Assembly: GCF_000220395.1 (NCBI RefSeq)
Contig: NW_004086432.1
Location: forward strand, 1-64,000
Length of the DNA stretch: 64,000 nucleotides
Direction of reading: 5' to 3'
DNA from: Ichthyophthirius multifiliis
Taxonomy: Eukaryota > Ciliophora > Oligohymenophorea > Hymenostomatida
Below are positions 14,315-27,900 of this stretch, one piece after another; the stretch's first letter is position 1, and each line of letters opens with the position of its first letter. A model generated the notes under the pieces. The model was not told where the DNA came from and did no database searches. It saw only the letters and a list, made by a program, of their open reading frames with translations. The position numbers and the translations under genes were made by a program.

Positions 14315-16847
14315 TTAAAGTTGTTAAACATGTAAGAATAATAATTCTTTTTGTTTAAGTTGTATTAAAAATTATATTATGTTTTAAAATTCATGTGTTA
14401 AAGAATGTCCAATTGGATATTATTAATCCGAATAAATATGTATATAATGCAATTTTAAATGCAAAAAATGCACAGAATAAAATATATGCTAGTAATGTAA
14501 TAATAATTATTTTTTATAAAAAAATTCTTGCATATAAAAATGTAATTTAAAATAATTTGGAGATATGAAGAATAATGAATGTGTAGATTGTGATAAAGGA
14601 TGTAAAATATGTAATGGACCATATAAAAATAATTGCTAAGTTTGTGAAGATGATTATTATATTGATAAGTAATAAATATATATAAAATTTTATATTAAAT
14701 TATATTTAAATTATATTTAAATTATATTTAAATTATATTTAAATTATATTTAAATAATATTCAAATTATATTAAAACTATATTAAAATTATATTTAATTA
14801 TATTTTATTTATACATATATTTATTTATTTATTTTTATACTTTTTTATTTATATATTTTTTTTTAAATTAGCAATTCATGTGTATTATCCTGCCCAGAAG
14901 GAAAATTTCCTGATAAATAAATATGTTAACCTTGTTATAATAATTGTAAATAATGTAAAGGATTAAATTATAATGATTGCCTTGAATGCACATCCTAATA
15001 TTTTTTATTTAATAATTAATGCATACTCTAATGTCCTTTGGGAATGTTTAATAATATACAATATAATACTTGTTAAAAATGTCCTAATGCATGTTTAGAG
15101 TGTAATAATCTTAGTATTTGTGTTAAATGCATGGATGGATATTTTTTAAATGATATTGACATTAGTTGTTAATAATGTGATTCTAAATGCGAAAAATGTT
15201 CAGTTTTATCTACTAATTGTAGCCATTGTAAGTTTGGCTTTTTCCTTTTTAATAGTAATTAATGTACCGATTTTTGCCCTGATGGTTTTTTTGTAAATTC
15301 GATTTCCAATAAATGCTAAAAATGCAATATTTAAGTATTTTATTTTTATTTTTATTTTACATAATTTTTTTTTTTTAAGTGTTCTAAATGTGTAGATAAT
15401 TTTGATAATTGTACTTCTTGTGTTGATGGTTTTTTTTTAGTTTCTACAGGAAATTGTTAATTATGTCACCCTTAATGTTCTAAATGTACAGAAAAAACAA
15501 ATAAAGATTGTACATAATGTTCTAACGGTAATTATTTATAAATATTAAATCCTTCGTAATGTTTAGGGACATGCCCAGTAGGTTATTTTGGTAATTAATT
15601 AAACAATAAATGTGAATAATGTAGTCCTGAATGTAAATAATGTGCATCAGCAGGCGCAAATGCATGTCAAGAATGTTAAAAAGGCTTTTATTTGAACGGA
15701 ACAACCTGTATTTAATGCGATTTAAATTGCTCTGAATGCTTCGGAAGTTCAAATAAATAATGTACAGAATGTATTAATGAATATTTTCTATACTAAAATA
15801 ATTGCTTTAGTATATGTCCTAACGGTTTTTTTAAATAGTATAAAATTAATAAATGCCAATAATGTAATAAAACTTGTAAAACTTGCAATAATTATGATTT
15901 TTGCCTTACATGTATAGACGGGCTTTTTTTATACTAAAATTTATGTAAAATAGATTGTCCTGATAATTATTATGGTGATATTACCACTTTTGTATGTGAA
16001 TAATGTGATCCTTTATGTAAAAAATGTATTTTAGATTCTAAAAATTGCATTGAATGTGAAAAAGAGGATTATTTTTTGTAAGGAAATATGTGTATTTAGA
16101 AATGCTTTTAGGGTTTTTTTGGTAATATAAATACTAAAAAATGTGAAAATTGTCATTCTTCATGTTAATAATGTAATGGTTCTTAAATTAATAATTGCAT
16201 TACATGTACAGGAGATTTATTTTTATATAATAAAAAATGCTTAATTTAATGTCCTAAAGGCTTTTTTCCAAATTAAGAAAATAATTAATGCACTTAATGC
16301 CATGATGATTGTCTGGAATGTAATGGAATTACAAATAATAATTGCACAAAGTGCAAATACATGTTTTTTTTGAATAATTCATGTGTAAATGACTGCGGAA
16401 ATGGAAAATTCAAAGATTTAAGCGATAAATCATGCAAATAGTGTCATTCTTCATGTCTTTTATGTACTGGAGGTAATATAAACTAATGTATAGAATGTAT
16501 AGATGGTCTTATTTTAGGTAATATATATATATATATATAGAAATTTAAATATATATATTAAAATAAAAGATGATAATAATTGTGTAGTTAATTGTCCTGA
16601 AGGAAAATTCAAAAACGACTAAAAAAAATGTGAGTATTGTGATGAAAAATGTGTGGCTTGTAATTCATTAACTTATTGTACGAAATGTAATTAATCTTAT
16701 TTTTTAAATGAAGATAACACATGTAATGTTACATGCTTAGATAATTATTATCCATCTACTTAAGATTAAACATGTAAAAAATGCCATTTTTCTTGTTCTA
16801 AGTAATTTAATATAAATAAAAATTGTTATAATAATATATAAATAAAA

Positions 16848-16898
<51 letters not shown>

Positions 16899-18902
16899 AT
16901 TTAGATGTATTGGAGAAACTTAAAATGAATGCATTTAATGTATTAAAGGATATATATTATAATAAAAAACATGTGCACCAAATTGCTTATAAGATGAATA
17001 TTTTACACCAAGTAATACATGCGAAAAATGTTCTATTAAATGTAAAACATGTAATTAATCTTCTACATAATGCACTTCCTGTTTAGAAAATAAATATTTA
17101 TTTTAATATACTTGTTTAGAAATATGTCCTTAATTGGAATTTTACACAAATTTAATAAAAATGGAATGTCTTCCATGTAATTCGTCTTGTTTAAAATGTA
17201 TATCATAAACAAACTGCCAATAATGTAAAAATAGCTACTTTTTAGATAATTAAGAATGTAAATCAACATGTCCTTTTGGTAAATATGCCAATATATACAC
17301 AAACCAATGTGAAATATGCAATTTAGCCTGCTCTAAATGCACAGGACCGACTTACGATTAATGCTAAGAGTGCAACAAAGGTTTTTATTTAGATGATAGA
17401 GCTTGCATAGAGCATTGCCCAATAGGAAAATTTGAAAATCTATAATAATGTACTTAATGCGATATAAATTGTAAAGACTGCTAAGAAAAATCTTAAAATT
17501 GTATTTCGTGTAATTCTGATAAATTCCTGTTTAATTTCTAGTGTGTAAGTAATTGTCCATTGTATTTTTTTCCCAATAAAATCAATAATAAATGCGAAAA
17601 ATGTAATTCTAAATGCCAAATATGCATTGGACTATTAGATTCTTAATGTATTTCTTGTAAATAGGATTTCTTTTTAGAAGAAAATACTTGCCTAAGTATT
17701 TGCCCAGATAATAAATATGGAAACAAAAATAATAATTAATGTTAAAATTGCCACTCTTATTGTTCTCAGTGTACTGGTTTTTTACAAAATTAATGTCTTT
17801 AATGTAAAAGTGGATATTACCTAAAAGAAACAGAATGTCTATTAAATTGTGGTTAAGGCTTTTATGGAGACAGTGTAAAAAATACATGCGAAAAGTGTAA
17901 AAATGAATGTATTTAGTGCTTTTCTTCTGATATATGTATTTCTTGCATATAAAACTATTTCTTAAATGATAATAATTAATGTGTATAAAACTGTCCTTAA
18001 GGATTTTACGGGAATATTAGTTTTGGTAAATGTGAATAGTGTCACATAAACTGTAAAGAATGCATAAATTAAACTAATTCTGATTGTCTTACTTGTAATG
18101 AAAATTTCTTTTTGGAAAACAAAACATGTAGTACTTCTTGTCCTGTGGGAAAATATGGAAATTTATAAACGAAAAAATGCGAAAACTGTCACCAAAACTG
18201 CTCTAAGTGTACAGGAAATACCAATAATGAATGCATAGAATGTAAAACCGGTTTTTTTTTAACAAATAAATAATGTTTAGATAAATGTCCACCGAATTTT
18301 TACGGTGATTAAACAGATAATATATGCAAAAATTGCCATTATACATGCGAAGAATGTGAATTGAATCAAAACACTTGTCTAAAGTGTATTTAAGGATTTT
18401 TTTTATAAAATAAATAATGTATAAAGGAATGTTCTAGCGGAAAATATGCTAATAAATAAAAAAGGAAATGCGAGAACTGTTCAAGTGAGTGTTTAGAATG
18501 CATTGAAGTATCTTATAAATGTACATAGTGTAATGCTGGAAAGATTTTGTATATTAATAATTGTGTTGATTCATGTCCTTTAGAAGGATACTTTATTGAA
18601 AATGGAATTTGTAAAGATTGCGATTCTACATGTTTATAATGTACAGAAAAAGGGAATGACTAATGCACAAAATGTAGAAAAGGATTATTTTTATTAAAAG
18701 GAAAATGTGTAAGTTCATGTCCTATAGAAAATTATTTTGAAGATAATTTAAATGCAGTTTGTGGTTAGTGTAATACTTAATGCTTGTAGTGTAAAGGTAA
18801 AAATGAAGATGATTGTTTAGCATGTGAATAAAGAAAATATTTATAAAATAATTAATGTATTTAATGTAGTAATGGATGTTTATAAGTAAAATTTTTTATG
18901 AA

Positions 18903-18966
<64 letters not shown>

Positions 18967-21900
18967 TTCTTCAATTGATTTTTGCCTACATTGCGATATT
19001 AATATGTATAGTTTAGATGGATAATGCTTAATTTAATGTCCTAGTTAATTTTATTTTGTTGATTAAATTACTCGAAGTTGCAAAAGCTGTTATAGTTTAT
19101 GTTAAACATGCTCTAATTATGATGTTTGTTTTACTTGCAAATAAGGATATTTTTTTTATGATAATTAATGCTTAATTTCTTGTCCTTTAGTTGGATTTTA
19201 TACAGATTAGAATAATGAATGTAAAGCTTGTCATGAATCTTGCGTCTAATGTACTAATTAAACGCCTTAAAATTGCACGAAATGTTAACAACATTACTTT
19301 TTGTTTAATAGCGTAAAAAAATATTTTCATATTTATGTTTATATTTATTTAATTAGGAATGTGTATAATAATGTCCTTTAAATTACTATTTTGCAGATAA
19401 GATAAATATGATATGTCAATAATGTTCCTAATATTGTTAATATTGTATTAATGAAACATTTTGTTTATCATGCACTTAAGGTACTTCTTATTTAAATACT
19501 TTAACTAATTAATGTGTTACCTAATGTCCTATTAAAACTTTTTTAAATTAAGATAAATGTATTTTATGCGATTCTACCTGTAATAAATGTTTAACATAAA
19601 ATGAATGTACAGAATGTATATCTGGCTATTATTTAGATTAAACATAAAAAAAATGCATATAAACATGTCCTGATGGTACATATTAAGATAATACAAACAA
19701 AATATGTTCTCAATGTAGTATTTTATGTGAAAAATGTTTTAATATGGGTAACAATAACTGCCTTTCTTGCAAAACAGGAACCTATTTAGACTAAAATAAT
19801 ACATGCTTAATTGAATGTCCATAAGGAAAATTTAAATAAGATTTTCCTGTAAGAATATGCCAATTATGTAATTCTGTATGCAAAACATGTACTTAAAATA
19901 CTGAGAATAGTTGTCTTTCATGTATTTCGGGAAGATATTTATTAAATAATTAATGTTTAACAATTTGCCCTGATGGGTATTTTCCTTATAGTTTAAATAA
20001 TACATGCTCTCCATGTGATTCTTCATGTACTAAATGCACTGGATAATTAATAACTTAATGTGAAGTAAAATAAAAAAAAAATTATAATATATAATATTAT
20101 CATATATATAGGGCTGTATAAATGGATATTATTTAGAAAATTAAACATGCTAAAAATGTGATACAAAATGTATTACATGTACCTCGTATACGTTATGCCA
20201 ATAATGCAAAGACACATACTTTTTATTTTAAAGCACATGTTTAATATAATGCCCAGAAGGCTTTTATAACAAATAATAAACAAATACATGTATTTAATGT
20301 GATCATTAATGTAAAACCTGTAAAGATGATTCAAGTAATTGTGTTTTATGTGCTGAAGGGTATTTTTAATGGTTTTATAATTAAAAGTGTATAAAATGTG
20401 ATAGAAAATGCTCGAAATGTACTTCTAGTACATAATGTTAGGAATGCACAAACGGCTTTTTTTTATAAGATTAAATATGCTCAAGCAGTTGTTATGATGG
20501 CTTTTTCAAAAACTCTTAAAAAAATATTTGCGAAAAATGCATTTTCCCTTGTATTAAATGCGATTCTGAAAATTAGTGTACTTAATGCACCCCAGAAGGC
20601 TATTTTTTAGAGAATTCATAGTGTAAAAAATGCAATAATATGTGCAAATAATGCGATGGTAATACAAATAATTAATGTTAAGAATGTAATTTAAGTTATT
20701 TTTTATACTAAAATACTTGCTCTATATAATGTCCTGAAGGCTTTTTTGAAAACACCTAAACTAATAAATGCGAATAATGTGCATATATATGCAAAACTTG
20801 TGAAAAATAAGCCGATTATTGCCTTTCATGTTAATAAGGACTTTTTTTAAACCAAAAAGCATGCACGAATACCTGCCCATAAAATACATACCCTGATATA
20901 TCAACTAACTAATGTAAAAACTGCCATTTTTAATGTCTTTCATGTACTTCTTTTGAAGATTTTTCATGTTTAAGTTGCAAAAAAGGGACTTTTTTATTTC
21001 AAAATACATGTCTTTAGGAGTGTCCGGATACTTTTTTCGAAAATTCAATACTTAATAATGTATGTGAAAAATGCCATTATTCATGTTCTAAATGTACAGG
21101 AGTTTCCCAAAACGAATGTATCAAATGCAATAATTCATATTTTTTGACAAAAAATAATGAATGTGTATAAAATTGCACATTTTCCGAGTATAAAAATATA
21201 CTAAATTAAAAATGTGAAGACTGCCATGAAACATGCTATAGTTGTTCCGGTCCTAATTATAATCAATGCTTGTAGTGTAAAAATTCCACTGTTTTATATC
21301 AAAATAAGTGCGTTAATTAGTGTCCAGAAGAAGGCTTTTTTATGGAAAATAATTAGTGCTAAGAATGTCTAAGTACATGTAAATCTTGCCAAAACTCAAG
21401 TTTGTGTAAAAGTTGTTATATAGATAAAGTTTTCGATGAAGGTTATTGTTTATAGAATTGCCCAAACGGTAAATATAATAATGAATAAGGTTATTGTCAG
21501 ACTTGTCCTTTAGAATGTATTACTTGTACATCTTAAAGTAAATGTACTTCTTGTAATAATAACTATTTTTTATACGAATATACTTGCATTTAGAGTTGTC
21601 CTTAAGGCCATATTACAAAAATTTGGGAAAATGTATGTATAAAATGCCATTTTACATGCCTAGATTGTACAGGAGAGGAATACAATTAATGCAAAAGTTG
21701 CATATATGGGCTTCATTTATAAACAATTAATAATACATGCATCAGTAATTGCAAAGATGGGACTTATTTAAATATTAATAATAATGAATGTGAAATATGT
21801 AAAAGTCCTTGTAAAGATTGTATTTTAAATGAAAACATATGCATTTCTTGTATAAATAATTACTTTTTATATGAAAATACTTGTGTACAAAATTGCCCTA

Positions 21901-24900
21901 AAGAGTATTTTTTTGAAGATTTATAAAATTTTAAATGTACACCTTGTAATGTATATTGTATTAAATGTAATAAATAAGAATTCAATTGTTAAAGCGTAAT
22001 AAAATAAAATAAATATATATATATAAGAATATATGTGTATAAAATATATATAAACATATATTTATATATATTTATATTCTTATATATAATAAATTCATAT
22101 AATATTTATTTTTAGTGTAAAGATGGATATTTTTTAATTAATAATGTTTGCATACCTTTTTGCCCCTCATCAGAATATGGAGATTCTTAATTAAATTAAT
22201 GTCTAAGTTGTTCCGCTTCCTGTATTTAATGTACTAACATTTTAAATTGTTAATAATGTTCCATTAATACTATCCTTTATAACAACACATGCGTATAAAA
22301 ATGTCCTTTAGGTTATTTTTTTATTGACTAAATATGTTAATAATGTTCTAATTAATGCTTATCATGTATAAATATAGCTAATTTTTGTACCTAATGCCCC
22401 TCTGGCCTATTTTTAAATCAAAATAAATGCGAAATAACATGTCCACAAGGTTAATATGGTGATTCTTTAGAAAATAAATGCAATTTCTGTCACCCAAACT
22501 GCTCTATTTGTTTTGGAAAAGCTTAATCCTAATGTACTGAATGCACATAGAACTTCTATCTTTAATTTTCTTCAACAACTTGTGATTCTTAATGCGTTTA
22601 AGAAGGCTTTTATGCCAATATATTATCCAAAAAATGTGAAAAATGCAACCCAAAATGCACTCTTTGTACCGGAAGTAGTATTTCTGAATGCACCTAATGC
22701 TCCCAAGGTTTTTTTTTAGCTGAAAAAACATGCCTAATAGAATGTCCTATATAATTTTACCCAGATTTAATAGATAATACATGTAAGAAATGTAATTCAG
22801 TATGTGAAAAATGTAACTCTAGAGATTTTTGTACCTAATGTATTTCAAATTATTATCTATTACAAAACTTATGTGTTTAAAAATGTCCCGAAAATTACTA
22901 TTAAGACAAAAATTAGTGTATTTAATGTTCTTCCTTGTGCAAATAATGCCAAATAGGAAATCCCGATTAATGTCTATAATGTAAAGACCAATATTTTCTA
23001 TTTAAGAATAATTCTACTTGTCTTCAAGTATGTCCTGAAGGATATTATGATGACCAAAATACACATGAATGTAAACTTTGTAATGAAAAATGTTCGCTAT
23101 GTACTTCCATTTAAGATAATTGTACTAAATGCAAATCTAATTATTTCCTATATTAAAATATTTGCTTAAATAACTGTCCAGAAGGCTTTTATAATAATTA
23201 TCTTGAAAATAAATGCTCTAAATGTGATTCAGCATGTCTTTTATGCACAGGAAGTCTATAGAATTAATGTTAGAAATGCTCTTTGGGCTTTTTCTTATAT
23301 GATCTTGAGTATGTCTGTCTCTAAGTATGCCCTAATGGTACTTTTGCAAATAATAATACTTAAAGATGTGAATAATGTAACCTAAATTGCAAATTATGTA
23401 CAGAATAAAGCACTTATTGTACTAGTTGTCAAAAAAATACTTTCTTACATAATAATAGATGTATAAATGTATGTCCTGATTCTTTTTTTGCAGACTTAAC
23501 TTCTAGTATATGTAAATAATGTGATTTGAATTTATGTTTAAAATGTGTTTCTTAAGAAAATAACTGCACAGCATGTTAAATTGGAAAAATGCTTTTAGAT
23601 TAATAATGCGTTTCGTAATGTCCTAGTATAGGTTTTTTCCCAGATAATGTTTTAAGACAATGTAAAAAATGCGAAATTTCATGTTAAAAATGCTCAGGAA
23701 ATTCAAATAATGAATGTTTATAATGTTTTGATGTAAAAAAATATAAATATAAATATAAATATAAATATATATATATATATATGTTTATTTTTAAAGAGAT
23801 AATATTTAAAAAATGGATAATGTTTAAATTGTCCTTAAAATTGCAAATAATGCATTAATGATATATGTTCAATTTGTGATAGTCCTTATTTCCTTCATTT
23901 AGGTTAATGCAAATTATAATGCCCTTAAATAGGTTTTTACGGTCTCTAAATGGATCCTAAAATTTGCGAAAGATGCCATTCTTCATGCTTGAAGTGTACC
24001 GGAGATCTCCCAACTTAATGTCTAGAATGCGACTTAGGTTTATTTTTATCGCCTTTAACCTACTAATGCTTAACAGACTGCCCTATTCATTACTACAAAG
24101 ACATAAATTAGAATAAATGTTAGCTTTGTTATGATTCTTGTTCAAGATGTAATGGTCCACTAGCCACAAATTGTCAAAGTTGTTAAGTGCCACTTTATTT
24201 ATTCAATAATTAATGCCTATAAGACTGTCCAATTGAATATTTTAAAGACGATACGAAATTTTAATGCACAAAATGCTTTCCAGGATGTTCTATTTGTACT
24301 TCGGTTTTTTCCGATTCTTGTATTAAATGCAATTCTGGATATTTTTTTTATAATAATAATTCCTGTTTATAAGTATGTCCTAGAGCCTATTTTCAAGACA
24401 TGTCAACTCATACATGTGAAAAATGTGATTATAAATGTTCTTCTTGTCTATAAATTAATATATGTACCCAGTGTAATTATGATTATTTTTTAGAAGCAAA
24501 TTCCTGCATAGAAAACTGTCCGGTCGGAAAATTTAAAAATTACTAAAATTAAACATGTCAAAATTGTGACCCTAAATGTACAAAATGTTTCGGTTTTGGA
24601 AATACCAACTGCACAGAATGCGCTTCTGGTATATTTCTCGACAACAATATATGCGATCTAACTTGCACATAAGGCAAATTTGGTAACATAACCAACTTCT
24701 AATGCCAAAACTGTCATTAAGAATGCCTAACATGCACCGGAAGTGCAAATAATTAATGTTTATAGTGCCCTAATGGTAGATTTTTTTACCTGAACACGTG
24801 TCTTTTGGTCTGTCCTAAGGGTTTTTTCCCTGATACAATAAAATCTATTTGTTCTTAATGTGATATAGCTTGTTCTGATTGTTTTGGGATAAATTAAATT

Positions 24901-27900
24901 TAATGCACTCAATGTACTGAAGGTTATTTTTTAAATGGTAACTAGTGTATAAAGTGCAGTATAAATTGCAAAATTTGCACTTCAGAAAATAATTGCCAAT
25001 AATGCACAAAAGGAAATTTCCTACATAAAACTTAATGTCAAAGTACATGCCCAAATGGCTTTTTAAATGATGTAATTACTTTAAATTGCATATAATGTGT
25101 AAATAATTGTTCAATATGTGAAGGAAACCCGTAAAATTGTACGCAGTGTGTATTAAATTATTATTTAAATAATTCAGAATGTTTCCCTTGTAATTTTAAG
25201 TGTTCGGAATGTTTTGGAAGTACAGAATATTAATGTAAAAAATGTACTTAAGGAAATTATCTTTAAAATAATAGTATATGTTAAGGGACATGTCCAATTG
25301 GAACATTTCCTAATAAAAATACATTATAATGTACTAATTGTAGTAGTAAATGTATAGAATGCTTTGGCTCTTTAGATTCTTAATGCTTTTCTTGTAATAA
25401 AGGATATTATTTAAAGTTAAATACATGTATGTAATGTCATGATTCATGTATTTAATGTTTTAGAGAAAATAATACAGATTGTATTGAATGTAAAGAAGGT
25501 TTTTATTTATTTAATAATAAATGTGATAAAAATGTAAATATAATAATATAATATAAATATATAATTAAAAATAAATTTTTGTGTATATAAATTTAGAAAT
25601 ATAAATATATAAAAAAATAAAATGTATATTTATATATATGTATATTATTTTTATATATAATTTTATTATTCTTATATTTTATATAAATATATAATTAATT
25701 TTTTATTATTGAAAATTATAAAATATAATTATGTATTTAAATTTATTTAAAAATCATTTTAATATTTATAATTTATATTTTTATATATATAATTATTTAA
25801 AAATTTTTTATTATTTAATTTATTAATATATATATATTTTTGACATTTTTTTTATTTTAAATAAATATTGTAATATTTTATATATATTTTATATTATATT
25901 CATAGTGTCCTATTAGATATTTTATAGATAATAGAATATGCTCATAATGTCATAGTAGTTGTTATAATTGTATTGGTCCATCATATTAATAATGTATTAA
26001 TTGTATTGACGGTTTTCTTTTTTAATTTGAATGTATTAATAAATGTCCTTAAAATGATTTTTACGGTGATTTAATATTAAGATAATGTATTTAATGCCAT
26101 TTTTCTTGTAGTCAATGTACAGGAGCTTTTTCTAATTAATGTACTAAATGTAAACCGAACACATTTCTTTATGAATCTACATGTGTTTCTTCATGTTCAG
26201 ATTAATATTATGGAGATACAAAAGATTTAATATGTAAAAAATGTAATATATCTTGTAAAAAATGTACTGGACCTCTTATTAATTAATGTGTAATATGCTC
26301 TGAAAGTAAAAAGACTAAATATATAATATAATTGATTAAAAAAATAAATAATAGATTATGTTTTTCATTAACAATAATGTTTAAATGTATGTCCTTAAGG
26401 ATTTTATATTGATAATTTAGATAGAACATGTAAACCTTGTGATTTCTCATGTTATGTAAAATATTTTTTATTTATTCTAAATTATTTTTATTTAATAAAT
26501 AAAAAAAAAACATATATATATTATTTTACTTATTTTTTTGTTATTATTTTTTATTTTTCTGAAAATTATAAATTTTTATATTTTATATAATACGAAATTT
26601 AATTTAGGAATGTAATGGTTAAAATGCTGACAATTGTATATCCTGTAAAGCTTTATATTTCCTATATAACAGTAAATAATGCGTATAATCATGCCCTCAG
26701 GATACTTATGAAGATACCATTTCTCGTTTATGTACTATTTGTAATCCTACATGTTTCTTATGTAATGGTCCAACTGGAAATAATTGCCTTTCCTGTAAAT
26801 AGCCTCGTTTTTTACTCTCAACATAATGCCTTTTATCTTGTGGATTCGAAAAATATGGAGACGAATCAACTTAGAAATGTGAAAATTGTAACATCTCATG
26901 TAAACAATGTATAACTTTTCCAAATAATTGCTTATAATGCAAAAAAGGCTATTTTTTATATAAATCTTAATGTATATAAGTCTGTCCTTTGGAACATTAT
27001 CCTGATAATACTCGAGATGAATGTATTCCTTGTAATATTGCATGTAAAAAATGTACTGGACCTACAATTAGCGAATGCCAAGAATGTAAAACTGGTTTTA
27101 ATTTAATATAAAACACCACATGCGTGTCTAATTGCTTTAATTTAAATGAATTTTACAACGTAGCTACTAATTCGTGCTAATAATGTGATCTAATATGCCT
27201 TTAATGTACTGAATCTTCCAAAATATGCACAAAATGTAACCCTGGTTCATTTTTAAATGAAAAAACCTGCGTTTAAAAATGCCCAAGTACTTCTTTTTCG
27301 CAGATAATATAAATAACATATGCTCCCCATGTGATATTTCTTGTCTATAATGTTCAGACGCAACAAATAATTAATGTTCTATATGCAATATCAATTATTT
27401 CTTATATTAAAATTCCATTTGTGTCTAATATTGTCCTTTAAACTACTTCGCAGACACTTAAACTTAACGATGTTTGCCTTGCCATTCTAACTGCAAAGCT
27501 TGTTTTGGGTCTTCTTATTCTGAGTGCTCTGAATGCAGTAAAAGATTTTATTTAAGTCAGACTACCTGTAATTCTACATGTCCAGAAGCCCAATATGTTT
27601 CAGGAGAAACTCTTTGTGCAAACTGTGATCCTTAATGTGCTACTTGTACATAAATATACACTAAATGCACTTCCTGTAAAGCTGGAAGATTTTTAAAAGA
27701 TAATTAATGCTTCACAAGTTGCCCTTAAAATGGTTTTTTTCCAGATTCAATAAGGAAAATGTGTATATAATGTCATCCTAGTTGTACTGTTTGTTTTGGC
27801 GAATTAGATACTTAATGTACCGAGTGCTTTTAAGGCTTCTATTTTTTAAATAATTCTTGTAAAAATACTTGCTTAGACGGATATTATAAAGACGATTTAA

